A DNA stretch of 64,000 nucleotides from contig CAVYXZ010000012.1 in the NCBI GenBank assembly GCA_963772595.1, positions 202,191 through 266,190 on the forward strand, given 5' to 3'. Made by a program: the position numbers and the translations under genes. The notes under the pieces were generated by a model. The model saw only the letters and a list, made by a program, of their open reading frames with translations. It was not told the origin of the DNA and did not search any database. This document shows positions 26,276 through 35,409 of this stretch, piece after piece (within the stretch, counting starts at the first letter, position 1; every line of letters begins with the position of its first letter). This DNA comes from CAVYXZ01 sp963772595. Its GTDB lineage: Bacteria; Chloroflexota; Anaerolineae; Aggregatilineales; Phototrophicaceae.

Positions 26276-27179
26276 ATGAAAAATCGCCTGCTATTCCCCC
26301 TCTTGATAATGCTGCTGCTGACATCGACCGGCGCTTGTGTTCGGCCAGGATACGGACGACAGCGCGGCGCGTGCCATCGTCCAGCAGGCCATTGACCGCC
26401 TGGAAGATGGCTACCGATTCACCTGGCAGCAGACCACTGACCAGCGCGCCCTGCAAAACGAAGCGATTACCAACGAAGCCTATTCCAGCTACCGTGTCGA
26501 AGGACAGATCGCTGCCAACAGGGATTACGATGTCCAGATCGCTGTGACGTCCGGCACAACTGCGGAGTCAATCCAGGATACGCCGCCGCTTGTGTCAGAA
26601 CTGCTGTCCTACAGCGGGGTCGAGTACCTCACGATGCAGACGGCAGGAACCCGCTATGAAACGACTTTTCCTGATGTGGCCCCAGGTTGGCATAATCGCG
26701 CGGATCTGCTGAGCGCCCTCAGCGATCCCACGCAAAAGGCCGCCGTGGAATACGCTACGACATTCAGACGCTTCAAGGACATCCCGTATACCGATATGAT
26801 CTCATCGGTCGTGGAGCAAGCACCGGAGACGCTTGAGGGGGTGGATATGCGCGTCTTCGAGGTTCAGATGGATGCCCTGGCGATGCTGAAATTGCAGTAC
26901 ACGTCCAAAGAAGGGCAGCAGTTTTTCGAAGAACAGGCGGATGCTCTGGAACAGGGCGAGTCCAGCCTGGGCTATACCTTCTGGATTGGCGCGGAGGATG
27001 GCTTCCTGTACCAGACGGTATTGGACGGACATTATCGCTGGCCCTATCAGGGCGATGGCGTGCCAGCAGGGCTGTATGAGATCGAGATCCTCATGAAGGG
27101 TGAACAGCGTATTTGGGATCACGGCACGGTGGCCGAGATTGACTTGCCCGATGAGGTCGCGGCGTTGGTCAAGCCGTAG
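26276..27179 (+). CDS. Secreted protein, tandem copy B
   Basis: ATG 26276 with 'MKNRLLFPLLIMLLLTSTG', then one extra base near 26333 relative to copy A ('TGIVFGQD' versus 'TG-LVFGQD' after correction). The rest is open to 27179: 'IVQQAIDRLEDGYRFTWQQT', 'EGQIAANRDYDVQIAVTSGT', 'SLGYTFWIGAEDGFLYQTVL', 'VAEIDLPDEVAALVKP'. About 300 residues, exported, family unknown to me. Copy A and B share about the first 27 residues of the mature protein nearly exactly and then diverge. Confidence 0.7.
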
Positions 27180-27260
27180 GACACGAACATCAGCGACTTG
27201 CCAGAAATAGAACATTTGTGGCATAGTGGGGCTATCCGTTCCGAGACGAGGATCAGCCCG

Positions 27261-27681
27261 ATGGCCGAGAACAAGACCAGACAGACCGATGCCAGTGTTA
27301 CGGACTTCTTGAACACAGTCGAAGACGAGACCAAACGCGCCGACAGCTTCGCCCTGCTGGAGCTGATGCAGGAGGTCACCGGCGAACCGGCCAGAATGTG
27401 GGGGACCAGCATCGTCGGCTTCGGCAAGCTATCACTACAAATACGAGAGCGGGCGTGAGGGCGACTGGATGCTGGTCGGCTTCGCACCGCGCAAGCAGAA
27501 CCTGGCGCTGTATATTATGGCGGGCTTCGATGAGTACGAATCCCTGCTAGGTGACCTCGGCAAGCACAAGACCGGCAAGGCCTGCCTGTATATCAAGCGG
27601 CTCTCGGATGTGGATCAGGATATGCTGAAGGAACTCGTGCGGCGTTCTGTCGAGCATATGCGCAGCACGACCGAGGGCTGA
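27261..27681 (+). CDS. DUF1801-domain protein
   Basis: About 139 residues after removing one C near 27430: 'MAENKTRQTDASVTDFLNTV', 'RADSFALLELMQEVTGEPAR', 'MWGTSIVGFGKYHYKYESGR', 'DWMLVGFAPRKQNLALYIMA' and 'GKACLYIKRLSDVDQDMLKE'. This matches the small DUF1801 (YdhG-like) family found across bacteria, function unknown. The uncorrected frame would stop early at 27458. Independent gene ahead of the aldo/keto reductase. Confidence 0.85.
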
Positions 27682-27772
27682 GCGGACTACCGGCCTTATA
27701 TGGCTGTGCGTGGTCGGCTGAGCTGCGTTACACTCGGCTGAACTTTGTCCACTTACCTATTCGGGAGAGATC

Positions 27773-28747
27773 ATGCAGTACCGCACACTGGGCCGGAGCA
27801 ATCTGAAGGTCTCAGAGATTGGCTTCGGGGCCTGGGCTATCGGCGGCAGTTGGGGACCGCAGAACGAGAGCGACTCAATTGAGGCCCTGCACCGGGCGCT
27901 CGACCTGGGCGTGAACTTTATCGACACGGCGGCAGGTTACGGCGGGGGCCGGAGCGAGCGCATTATCAGCCAGGTCCTCAAAGACCGCAGCGAAACGATC
28001 TACGTTGCCACGAAGACGCCACCGCTGCCCGGTAAGTGGCCGCCCAGCCCCTATGATAACCTCGAAGACCGCTATCCGGCGACTTACCTGCGCGAGAACA
28101 TCGAGGAACGGCTGCGCAATCTAAACACGGACTGCATCGACGTGCTGCAACTGCACAGCTGGACGCGGGCCTGGAACCGGAATCCGCGCGCGCTGGATAC
28201 CTTGAAGGACTTGCAGGCTGAGGGCAAGATCCGCGCGATTGGTATCTCGACGCCCGAACACGATCAAAACAGTCTGGTTGATCTCATGCGGCGCGGTTAT
28301 CTGGATGTGGTGCAGATCATCTACAACATTTTCCAGCAGGAACCGGTCGCCGAGCTGCTGCCGGTCGCGCAGGAGCATAATGTCGGCGTGATCGTGCGGG
28401 TAGCCTTCGACGAAGGCGCACTGACCGGAAAATACAGCGCCGAAAGCAGCTTTGATGCCGATGATTTCCGCAACCGCTACTTCGCGGGTGACCGGCTGGC
28501 GCGCACAGTCGCGCGGGTCGAGAAGATCAAGGCCGATATGGCCGATACCGGGCTGACCATGCCGCAGCTCGCGCTCAAGTTCCCGTTGATGCACCCGGCG
28601 GTGAGTACGGTCATCCCCGGCATCCGCAATGTCTATCAGGCAGAGGCTAACACTGCCGTTTCGGATTTACCGCCGCTCTCTGAAGCGGCACTGCTCAAAT
28701 TACGTGAACACGCCTGGCTGCGTGGCAACTGGTACGGAGGAAAATAA
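27773..28747 (+). CDS. Aldo/keto reductase
   Basis: 324 residues, intact. TIM-barrel AKR with 'MQYRTLGRSNLKVSEIGFGA', 'ALDLGVNFIDTAAGYGGGRS' (catalytic Asp and Tyr), 'YVATKTPP' (Lys), 'LQLHSWTRAW' (His), and the C-terminal NADPH-binding 'HPAVSTVIPGIRN'. It reduces an unknown carbonyl. It overlaps nothing but ends 4 bases before the epimerase ATG, and the following kinase-like gene is 3 bases further, so the three form a likely operon. Confidence 0.93.
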   Translation: MQYRTLGRSNLKVSEIGFGAWAIGGSWGPQNESDSIEALHRALDLGVNFIDTAAGYGGGRSERIISQVLKDRSETIYVATKTPPLPGKWPPSPYDNLEDRYPATYLRENIEERLRNLNTDCIDVLQLHSWTRAWNRNPRALDTLKDLQAEGKIRAIGISTPEHDQNSLVDLMRRGYLDVVQIIYNIFQQEPVAELLPVAQEHNVGVIVRVAFDEGALTGKYSAESSFDADDFRNRYFAGDRLARTVARVEKIKADMADTGLTMPQLALKFPLMHPAVSTVIPGIRNVYQAEANTAVSDLPPLSEAALLKLREHAWLRGNWYGGK

Positions 28748-28751
28748 CTTC

Positions 28752-29741
28752 ATGAAAATAGTCGTCGTCGGTGGAACCGGGAATATCAGCGTCAGCATTG
28801 TCGAACTGCTGCTGCAACAGGGGCACGAGGTCACCTGTTTCAACCGGGGGCAGAAGGGGCAGGTGCCGCAGGGTGCGAAGGTTATCCTGGGCGACCGCAA
28901 GAACCGTGCCGAGTTCGAAGCCGCCATGCAGCGCGAGAACTTCGACGTGGCGATTGATATGATCTGCTTCAACAAAGAGGACGCCGAGAGCGATATGCGT
29001 GCCTTCGCCAAGGTGCAGCAGTTGATCCACTGCTCCAGCGTCATGGCCTATGGCAAGCCGGACGTCTGGATGCCTGTGACCGAAGATCACCCGATTCAGC
29101 CGGATGGTCCCTACGGCGCAGGCAAGGCCGAGGCCGATCACGCCTATATGACTGCCTTCCATACCGACAAGTTCCCGGTGACGGTCATCCGACCCTCAAC
29201 CACGCACGGGCCGATCCGGGGCCTCTACCGCCAGGTGAGCCGCGATACGCAGTGGGTGGACCGTGTGCGCAAGGGCAAGCCGCTAACAGTTTGCGGCGAT
29301 GGCCGCCAGATGATCCAGTTTCTGCACGTCAAAGACGCCGCGCCAGGCTTTGTTGGCGTGATCGGCAAGTCACGCTGCATCGGCCAGGTCTACAATCTGG
29401 TAGATTCGACCTTCACCTACTGGGACGTCTTCCACCGCACGGCAATGGAGGTCATCGGCAACGAGGTCGATCTGGTTGGCGTGCCGCTGGAGGATCTGAT
29501 CGCGCTGGGTGTGCCCGCGCTGGGGACCTGCAAGGACGCCTATTCGTATAATAACTTCTTTAGCAGTGAGAAAATCATGCGCGACGTACCCGAATTTCAC
29601 CCGCGCATGACGCTCAAAGAGGCGATGGAGGACATCCTCCCGGCGATGGACGCCGACGGACGCATCGAGAACTCGGACAACGTCACCTGGGAGGACCGGG
29701 TGATTGAGGCGCAGCGTAAAGTGCGGACGATCACGCTTTAG
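28752..29741 (+). CDS. NAD-dependent epimerase/dehydratase family protein
   Basis: 329 residues from ATG 28752. N-terminal Rossmann 'MKIVVVGGTGNISVSIVELL', 'VTCFNRGQKG', 'DVAIDMICFNKEDAESDMRA', 'HCSSVMAYGKPD', and 'GPYGAGKAEADHAYM' where YxxxK of classical SDRs is replaced by YGAGK spacing. 'VIRPSTTHGP' follows. An extended atypical SDR acting on an unknown sugar or nucleotide-linked substrate. It is the middle gene of a three-gene operon. Confidence 0.88.
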   Translation: MKIVVVGGTGNISVSIVELLLQQGHEVTCFNRGQKGQVPQGAKVILGDRKNRAEFEAAMQRENFDVAIDMICFNKEDAESDMRAFAKVQQLIHCSSVMAYGKPDVWMPVTEDHPIQPDGPYGAGKAEADHAYMTAFHTDKFPVTVIRPSTTHGPIRGLYRQVSRDTQWVDRVRKGKPLTVCGDGRQMIQFLHVKDAAPGFVGVIGKSRCIGQVYNLVDSTFTYWDVFHRTAMEVIGNEVDLVGVPLEDLIALGVPALGTCKDAYSYNNFFSSEKIMRDVPEFHPRMTLKEAMEDILPAMDADGRIENSDNVTWEDRVIEAQRKVRTITL

Positions 29742-29744
29742 CCT

Positions 29745-30659
29745 ATGCAGACGCTGGATCTCGACGCACTACAAAACGCCGTCGTCCAGCGTTACGGATT
29801 TGATGGTCCTGGCGTATGGTCGCCGATCTTCAACGGCGATGAATGCCTCGTCTGGCGCGTCGAGCAGGGCGAGTTGCCGCTGATTGTGCGAATCAGCCCG
29901 GCCTGGCGCACACCCGCCGAACTGCAATGGACCCACGACCTGACGCTGCACTGCGGCCAGTCCATCCCCGAAGTCGTCGCACCGCTGCGTGCCCGCGATG
30001 GCTCGACCCTCTTCGTTTTCGAAGACTGCCCGGTTACGCTCTACCCCTTTGTGTCCGGCAAGGACATCGACACCGAAAACATGGCGCTGGTGCAGGCCGC
30101 TGCGCGTCTGCTGGCCCGTATTCACAAGGCGGCTGTTCGATGGCCGGAGCAGCGTCCGCGTCCGGCTTCCAAGACGACGCGCCCTCAGCCGCTGCCGCCG
30201 GAACGTTACCCGGAGGTCTTCCAGGACCCAGAACTCGATGCCTGGGAGGCATGGCTGGACCAGACCGACACGCTGGTCTTCGGGCCGATTCATGCCGATT
30301 ACTACAGCCGCAACGTGCTGGCGACCGACACGACGATCACCGGCGTCATCGACTGGGACGAAGCCTACATGGATCACCTGATGGCCGAGGTCGGCTGGTC
30401 AGCCTGGGAGTTCGCGCAGAATTGGACCGGCGACGACCTGTTTTATGACCGGGCGGCGCTGTATCTGGAGGCTTATTTCGCCGAGGACCCGCCCTGCCCA
30501 CGCCATGAGGTCGAGCACGCCGTGCAGTTCATCCGGCGGCGGCTGCGACGCGAATCCGTGCTGCAATTGGCCGCTGCCGAACGCGGCGAGGACTGGGAGC
30601 AGGAGTATACCGAACAGGAGATGCGAGCCTTTGCGGCGTTGAAGGGCCAATCTCTGTAG
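29745..30659 (+). CDS. Aminoglycoside-phosphotransferase-fold (APH) kinase
   Basis: 304 residues, intact. 'CLVWRVEQGELPLIVRIS' (nucleotide loop and Lys/Arg region), a hinge near 'VTLYPFVSGKDID', catalytic loop 'FGPIHADYYSRNVL' (HxDxxxxN) and metal-binding 'GVIDWDEAYMDHLMAEVGW'. The family covers small-molecule kinases (homoserine, choline, antibiotic). Linkage to an epimerase and AKR suggests a metabolic substrate rather than drug resistance. Starts 3 bases after the preceding stop. Confidence 0.88.
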   Translation: MQTLDLDALQNAVVQRYGFDGPGVWSPIFNGDECLVWRVEQGELPLIVRISPAWRTPAELQWTHDLTLHCGQSIPEVVAPLRARDGSTLFVFEDCPVTLYPFVSGKDIDTENMALVQAAARLLARIHKAAVRWPEQRPRPASKTTRPQPLPPERYPEVFQDPELDAWEAWLDQTDTLVFGPIHADYYSRNVLATDTTITGVIDWDEAYMDHLMAEVGWSAWEFAQNWTGDDLFYDRAALYLEAYFAEDPPCPRHEVEHAVQFIRRRLRRESVLQLAAAERGEDWEQEYTEQEMRAFAALKGQSL

Positions 30660-30693
30660 GGACGCGGCACCGCCATGTCCGAGATGAACAGGT

Positions 30694-31729
30694 CTAATTC
30701 ACCGGTTTTAAAAGCGTTTTGACGCCCTGTTTCGTCTCAAAAAGGTCGAAGGCGGCCTGCCATTCGGTCACCGGATAGCTGCCGCTGATGAGCGGGGCGG
30801 TCTGCACCTGACCGCTTGCCATAAGTTGCAGCGCGCGAGTCCAGGAGGCAGGCACGCTGGCGTTGCTGCCGGTGACGATCAGTTCGCGGTAGCAGACCTG
30901 ATCGAGGTCCCAGGCGACCGGCTTGCCGAAGAGACCCACCTGCACATAGCGTCCACCGCGCCGCACGAGTTGCAAAAGTTGCATGGCAGCGGGTCCAGCG
31001 CCAGAACATTCATAGACGACGTCAGCCCCTTTGCCTTCCGGCGTAATGTCCGCGATGAGGTCGGTAGGGTTGTCGGTCTGGACATTCAGCGTGTAATCCG
31101 CGCCTAACTCACGCGCCAGAGCCAGACGGTGCGCATCGGTGCTGGTGCCCAAGACGACGGCAGTCGGCCCCGGCGGCTTTGACCACTTGCAGCGTCAGCA
31201 GGCCAATCGCGCCCGGTCCGGCGATGACGGCCCTATCGCCCGGTGCGATGGTCCGGGGCGTCAGCACAGCATGAACGACGCAGGCCAGCGGCTCGGTCAG
31301 GGCACCGGCCTCGAAATCGACCGTGTCCGGCAGCGGATGGATATTGCCCGCAGGCACGATCACGTAGCTGGTGAAGCCGCCGTTGACCCCGGAGCCGATA
31401 CTGCGGCGTTCCAGGCAGAGGTTCGGGTGCCCGGTGCGGCAGTAGCGGCAGTGCCCGCAGGTCGAGAAATAGGTCTCGGTGGTGACGCGCGTGCCCGGCG
31501 CGATGCTCTCCACGCCTTCACCCAGCGCCACGATCTCACCGGCGACTTCATGGCCCAGCACGACCGGCGGCCTGACCGGGAACTCGTCGTTGTAGATGTG
31601 CAGATCGGTCCCGCAGATGCCCGCCGCCTGCACGGCAATCTTGACCTGGCCCGGCCCGGCCTCCGGTTCGGGGATGTCGCAGAGTTCGACATTGCCGACC
31701 CCGCGTGCCACCTTCATCACTGCCCGCAT
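30694..31729 (-). CDS. Zinc-dependent alcohol dehydrogenase (MDR family), frame broken once
   Basis: About 345 residues. Catalytic zinc ligands in 'GICGTDLHIYNDEF' and 'LGHEVAGEIVALGEGVE'; structural zinc cysteines in 'CGHCRYCRTGHPNLC'; Rossmann 'AVIAGPGAIGLLTLQVVKAA'. One extra G near 31167 separates this from 'AVVLGTSTDAHRLALARELG' and the C-terminal half. Corrected, the family sequence is complete. The type resembles sorbitol or L-threonine dehydrogenases of the MDR class, so it could be a second threonine-linked enzyme, but the substrate is undetermined. It converges with the APH operon. Confidence 0.9.
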
Positions 31730-31844
31730 GGTATTGCCCCTTTGTGTTCCGATGGTTGCCAGTATACGTCATCACAACAAAGAGGACACAACATGGGGTG
31801 CCCCTCAGATGATGCGCTGTGTGACCCGGAGCTGCGCCGCCGAC

Positions 31845-31905
31845 TTGTTAACCTCATCCCTAAATCCCCTCGCCAAAATGGCGGGGGGACTTTCAAGGGC
31901 TGTCT
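31845..31905 (+). repeat. CCCTAAATCCCC-type palindromic repeat
   Basis: The 224-base gap upstream of the dehydrogenase holds CCTAAATCCCCTCGCCAAAA followed by TGGCGGGGGGACTTTC, a stem-loop typical of dispersed intergenic repeats. Similar words (CCCTCCCCGAATTCAGGGAG, AAATCCCTCCTCGCC) are at 40330 and 53940. A 49-codon frame across it is not credible as a gene. Confidence 0.5.
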
Positions 31906-31953
31906 TGCACGGGTTCTTCGCTTCTCCAACGTCAGGGGATGAGGTCAAATACC

Positions 31954-33171
31954 TTATCCCGTCACCGGCAGATTGTAGATGTTCGGCGTGACCGTCACCC
32001 AGGTGCTTCGGACCCAGCCGGTCAGGCCGCCGACCGTGATCTGCACCCAGGAACTGTCGCTGTTGCGCCCGATGGCCGGGTAGCTCTGGCCTCTGCCGAT
32101 GAGGGTCAGGACCGGCGCGGGATAATAGGGCGCGCTGCGCAGGTTCAGGTAGTAGGCGCGCACGGTCGCGTAGCTGCCGCTGGGCGCGGGTGCCGAGGGA
32201 TTGGTCGTGTTGCTGGTGACCGGTACGCCGCCGATGTTGCTCAATGCCACCCAGGTCGAGCGCACCCAGCCCGCGTAGCCGTTGGCGTTGATCTGCACCC
32301 AGGAGGTATCCAGGTTGCGCCCGATCACCGTGTAGACCTCATTGCGATGGATCTGAGCGATGACCGCGCCGGTGTAGGGATTCGGTATGTTGCGGACGTT
32401 CAGCAGGTAGGCGGTGACGGTCGCCGTCGCGCCGACGGGTGGCGGTGGCGGGATCGGAGTCGGGGTCACATAGGTGCCGCCGCTGCCATCGGTGACAGGC
32501 ACGGCATAGATGTTGGTCGCGTTGACGTAATTGGCGTTGACCCAACCGTAGCTGCCGTTGACGTTCAATTGCAGCCAGGTGTTATAGGCATTGCGGCCCA
32601 CCAGCGGGTAGGTCTGCCCCTGGCTGATGACGCCCAGCTTGGCGGCAGTGGCATAGGGCTGGGCGCGCAGGTTGAGAAAATTGACCGTCACGGTCGCCTG
32701 CGGGCTTCCCGGCGGCACATTGTTCACCGGGTTGAAATTGTACAGCAGGTAGGCGATCTCCGTCGCTTCGAAATATTCGACCACAAAGCTGTGATTGCCC
32801 GCGCCCAGCGTCACCGTCGTCTGGTAAAATCTCCCGGCGGCGGGATGCCATTCGTTGATATACAGGACGCCATCGACGTAGAGCCGGACCCCATCGTCCG
32901 CCTTGAGGCTGAACTCGTAAGTCCCGGCGTTGACGTAATCCGTTTTGCTCCAACGTACCGAGAAATAATCGGCGGGCAGGCCCGGCACCGGCGCATTGTA
33001 GCCCCACTCATTGGTGGGCGAGCTTTCGCTGCGCACGACGATGGGCGAGCCGCTGAGCGAGGCGTTGTTGTAATACTCCGCCGTCCACAGATTGCCGCCC
33101 TGAGCCAGGGTAGATGGGACAATGAACACGGCCAGCAGACCGAAGGCAAGCCAGAAGATAAGGCGTTTCAT
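31954..33171 (-). CDS. Secreted PA14-like plus triple SH3b protein
   Basis: 405 residues from ATG 33171, preceded by GGGGAG; an upstream in-frame start is less likely. Signal peptide 'MKRLIFWLAFGLLAVFIVPS', cleaved near LAQ. Residues about 25-140 form a PA14-like sandwich ('AEYYNNASLSGSPIVVRSES', 'DDGVRLYVDGVLYINEWHPA'). Then come three SH3b repeats, each ending 'GWVNANYV', 'GWVRSTWV', 'GWVRSTWV', separated by a Pro-rich linker 'PTPIPPPPPVG'. Expected to be at the cell surface, binding glycan or peptidoglycan peptides. Repeats 2 and 3 are most alike, pointing to internal duplication. Monocistronic, with TATAAT on the minus strand at about 33237-33232. Confidence 0.85.
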   Translation of the reverse strand: MKRLIFWLAFGLLAVFIVPSTLAQGGNLWTAEYYNNASLSGSPIVVRSESSPTNEWGYNAPVPGLPADYFSVRWSKTDYVNAGTYEFSLKADDGVRLYVDGVLYINEWHPAAGRFYQTTVTLGAGNHSFVVEYFEATEIAYLLYNFNPVNNVPPGSPQATVTVNFLNLRAQPYATAAKLGVISQGQTYPLVGRNAYNTWLQLNVNGSYGWVNANYVNATNIYAVPVTDGSGGTYVTPTPIPPPPPVGATATVTAYLLNVRNIPNPYTGAVIAQIHRNEVYTVIGRNLDTSWVQINANGYAGWVRSTWVALSNIGGVPVTSNTTNPSAPAPSGSYATVRAYYLNLRSAPYYPAPVLTLIGRGQSYPAIGRNSDSSWVQITVGGLTGWVRSTWVTVTPNIYNLPVTG

Positions 33172-33416
33172 GATGTTACTCCCCGAACAACGCTGGAGGG
33201 CGTCGTACATTGTGTTGACTGATTAACTCTATTATACGAGAGGACGCAACTGATTGGCGGTTTAGCGCTCGGCGCTCACATGACGCCAACTACACGCTGC
33301 GGTTAGAAAACGGTTGTGCTGCCCGCCAAATGTGACATTCGACACTGCCGCCCCGGCCTGATCTCCGGTAGAATCCAGATTAGATCATCTGTGCTAATTT
33401 CATGGGGGATCGAGTG

Positions 33417-33926
33417 ATGAACTTTCCTTGCGAGATCAGGACGTTGACCCACCAGCCTGCCGTTTCCGTGCGCTTCCGTGCCCCGGTGGAGGAACTGCCG
33501 CGTCACTTCAAACGCGCCTACCGGATGGTCGGCCAGTATCTGGCGGAAATGGGCGTGGTCCACGACGGCCCGGTCTACGCCGCCTACTATAATCTTGACA
33601 TGCAGGCCCTGGATGTCGAGGCCGGATGCGCCCTGGGCAAGCCGCTTTCCGGCAAAGAAGAGGTGCAGGCCAGCGAGGTCGCCGGAGGCCCCTTTGCCAT
33701 CTGCCACTACACCGGCCCCTATGATGCCATGCCGCCGGTCTACGAGATGCTGATGAAGTTTGCCACCGAGCAGGGCTATCGCTTTAACGAGCGGCTGCCG
33801 TATTACGAGTGGTACTTCAACGGCCCGGACGATGTCGCGCCTAAAGATCTACAGACCGACATCGCCATTCCGCTGCTGCCTATTGAAGAACCCGCCACCT
33901 TCCGCCACATGAAGGCGGTGGAGTAG
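33417..33926 (+). CDS. GyrI-like/AraC effector-binding domain protein
   Basis: 169 residues from ATG 33417 (MNFPCEIRTLTHQPAVSVRF), intact. The bacterial transcription activator effector-binding fold is shown by 'AYRMVGQYLAEMGVVHDGPV', 'YAAYYNLDMQALDVEAGCAL', 'GGPFAICHYTGPYDAMPPVY' and 'YYEWYFNGPDDVAPKDLQTD'. No DNA-binding domain, so a stand-alone small-molecule binder like SbmC/GyrI. A possible -10 TAGAAT lies near 33370. Confidence 0.85.
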   Translation: MNFPCEIRTLTHQPAVSVRFRAPVEELPRHFKRAYRMVGQYLAEMGVVHDGPVYAAYYNLDMQALDVEAGCALGKPLSGKEEVQASEVAGGPFAICHYTGPYDAMPPVYEMLMKFATEQGYRFNERLPYYEWYFNGPDDVAPKDLQTDIAIPLLPIEEPATFRHMKAVE

Positions 33927-33962
33927 GTCGGGGTAATCCAGGCGAGTCGCTGCGGGTAACGC

Positions 33963-35363
33963 TCAATCCCCAGCGGCGGACTGCAACTGCGTCTGCGGCA
34001 TGTTGAGGCGTTCATCGGCCTTTGCCCCGCGCAGCATATAGCTGAATACCCGCAGGACCAGACGCGGATGGAGCAGACTGCTGGGCGGCTCGATCAGTTG
34101 GGTAACTTTCGAGAGCGCAATCGCCAGGTCGCTGTCCAGCGGGCAAACCTTGACCAACTGGTCGATATACCTCTGTACCAGACGCGCCGCCGCACCGGGC
34201 CGGTCGCCGTCCGTGCCGGGATAGCGCAGGTCCTCGCCGGTTGCCAGCAGCCAGGGGTTCTGAATCACCTGAGCCAGCGTTTTGAACCACATCGCGGCCA
34301 GCCCGTTAGTGGACCCGGCGTGCTGGCGCAGCATCTCGTCCAGCTTTTGTGCTTCCATCGCCGCCACCGTCATGCCCTGGCCGTAGATCGGGTTGAAGCC
34401 GCAGTAGGCATCGCCAATGACGAGCAGACCCTCAGGGAAGCGCGGCAGCTTTTCGTAGTGGTTCCAGACGTTTTCGGTGCGCCGGTAGCCATAGATGGGC
34501 GAATCCGGCTCCAGGTCTTTGACGATTTCGTAAAGAATTGGCGAGGGCAGGTTGCGCACGAAGTCCATGAAGTCCGCCTCATCCGTGGGGGGATAATTCT
34601 TGTTCGCGCCGCCGACAGTCAGGACCAACCGCCCGTCTTCCACGATCTGCACTGCCCCGCCGGAGAGCTTCGGCGAACCCGCCACCGCGGTAATCAGAAT
34701 AATGTGCCAGTCGAAATGCTGGCCCGGTGGGAGCTTGTACCAGCGTGTCGCATAGCCCAGGTAGGAATTGACGACCGTCTGCTGCGGAGTCTCATAGCCG
34801 AGTCCTTTCAGGAGTTCTGGCGTTTTGCTGCCGCGTCCGCTGGCATCCACCACCAGATCCGCCGGGATCGTCTGCGTGCTGTGGTCGCTGCGCGAACTGA
34901 CCTCGACGCTGCTGATGCGCTGGCCCTCCATGACATAGCCTTCCACCTCCGTCTGCGGCAGGTAGTCGATGTTGTCGCGCTTCTTCAACTGTTGGCGCAG
35001 ATAATAATCCACTGTGACGCGGCTGACCGGGTTGGTGATGACTCCGCTTTTGACCCGTTTGGACCAGCCGCCTGCCGTTCTGAAAGCCGCATCCAGCCCA
35101 ATGTCGATGCTCGCCACGCCGAGTTCACCCAAATCCGCTTCGAAGGTCGGGAAAAGCTGGGCGAAGATCTCGTGCCCCTTCGCCAGCAGCACGTGCAGAT
35201 GCCGTGCCTGGGGGACTCCGCTGCGGTACTCGGCGTCATCCGGCAGTTGATCGCGCTCGATGATCGTGACCCGGTCAAAGTGCTGGCTGAGGACCCAGGC
35301 GGCCAGCATCCCGCTCACACTGCTGCCGACGACAAGTGCATGACCTTCGGTGGACATGAGCAT
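33963..35363 (-). CDS. FAD-dependent monooxygenase-like oxidoreductase
   Basis: 466 residues, intact. N-terminal FAD dinucleotide motif 'HALVVGSSVSGMLAAWVLSQ' (variant GxSxSG), 'VTIIERDQLPDD', 'GVPQARHLHVLLAKGHEIFA', 'ADLVVDASGRGSKTPELLKG' and the second FAD motif 'LLVIGDAYCGFNPIYGQGM'. It resembles the p-hydroxybenzoate/squalene epoxidase-like group acting on hydrophobic substrates. No membrane helices. Monocistronic between the GyrI-like gene and the kinase. Confidence 0.85.
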   Translation of the reverse strand: MLMSTEGHALVVGSSVSGMLAAWVLSQHFDRVTIIERDQLPDDAEYRSGVPQARHLHVLLAKGHEIFAQLFPTFEADLGELGVASIDIGLDAAFRTAGGWSKRVKSGVITNPVSRVTVDYYLRQQLKKRDNIDYLPQTEVEGYVMEGQRISSVEVSSRSDHSTQTIPADLVVDASGRGSKTPELLKGLGYETPQQTVVNSYLGYATRWYKLPPGQHFDWHIILITAVAGSPKLSGGAVQIVEDGRLVLTVGGANKNYPPTDEADFMDFVRNLPSPILYEIVKDLEPDSPIYGYRRTENVWNHYEKLPRFPEGLLVIGDAYCGFNPIYGQGMTVAAMEAQKLDEMLRQHAGSTNGLAAMWFKTLAQVIQNPWLLATGEDLRYPGTDGDRPGAAARLVQRYIDQLVKVCPLDSDLAIALSKVTQLIEPPSSLLHPRLVLRVFSYMLRGAKADERLNMPQTQLQSAAGD

Positions 35364-35409
35364 TAGCCTCGCAATATCTAGCGTTAAGGAATTACGATTA
35401 TAGCGGAGT

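Noticed and set aside
29745..30659. Aminoglycoside resistance gene
   Set aside because: The APH fold is shared with many metabolic kinases, and the operon partners are an aldo/keto reductase and an epimerase; no resistance signature is visible.
31793..31942. Small gene encoding a 49-residue peptide
   Set aside because: Most of it lies in a dispersed palindromic repeat, and such frames recur wherever the repeat is inserted.
31939..33222. 427-codon open frame on the plus strand
   Set aside because: Antisense of the PA14/SH3b gene, which has a signal peptide and three recognisable SH3b repeats.
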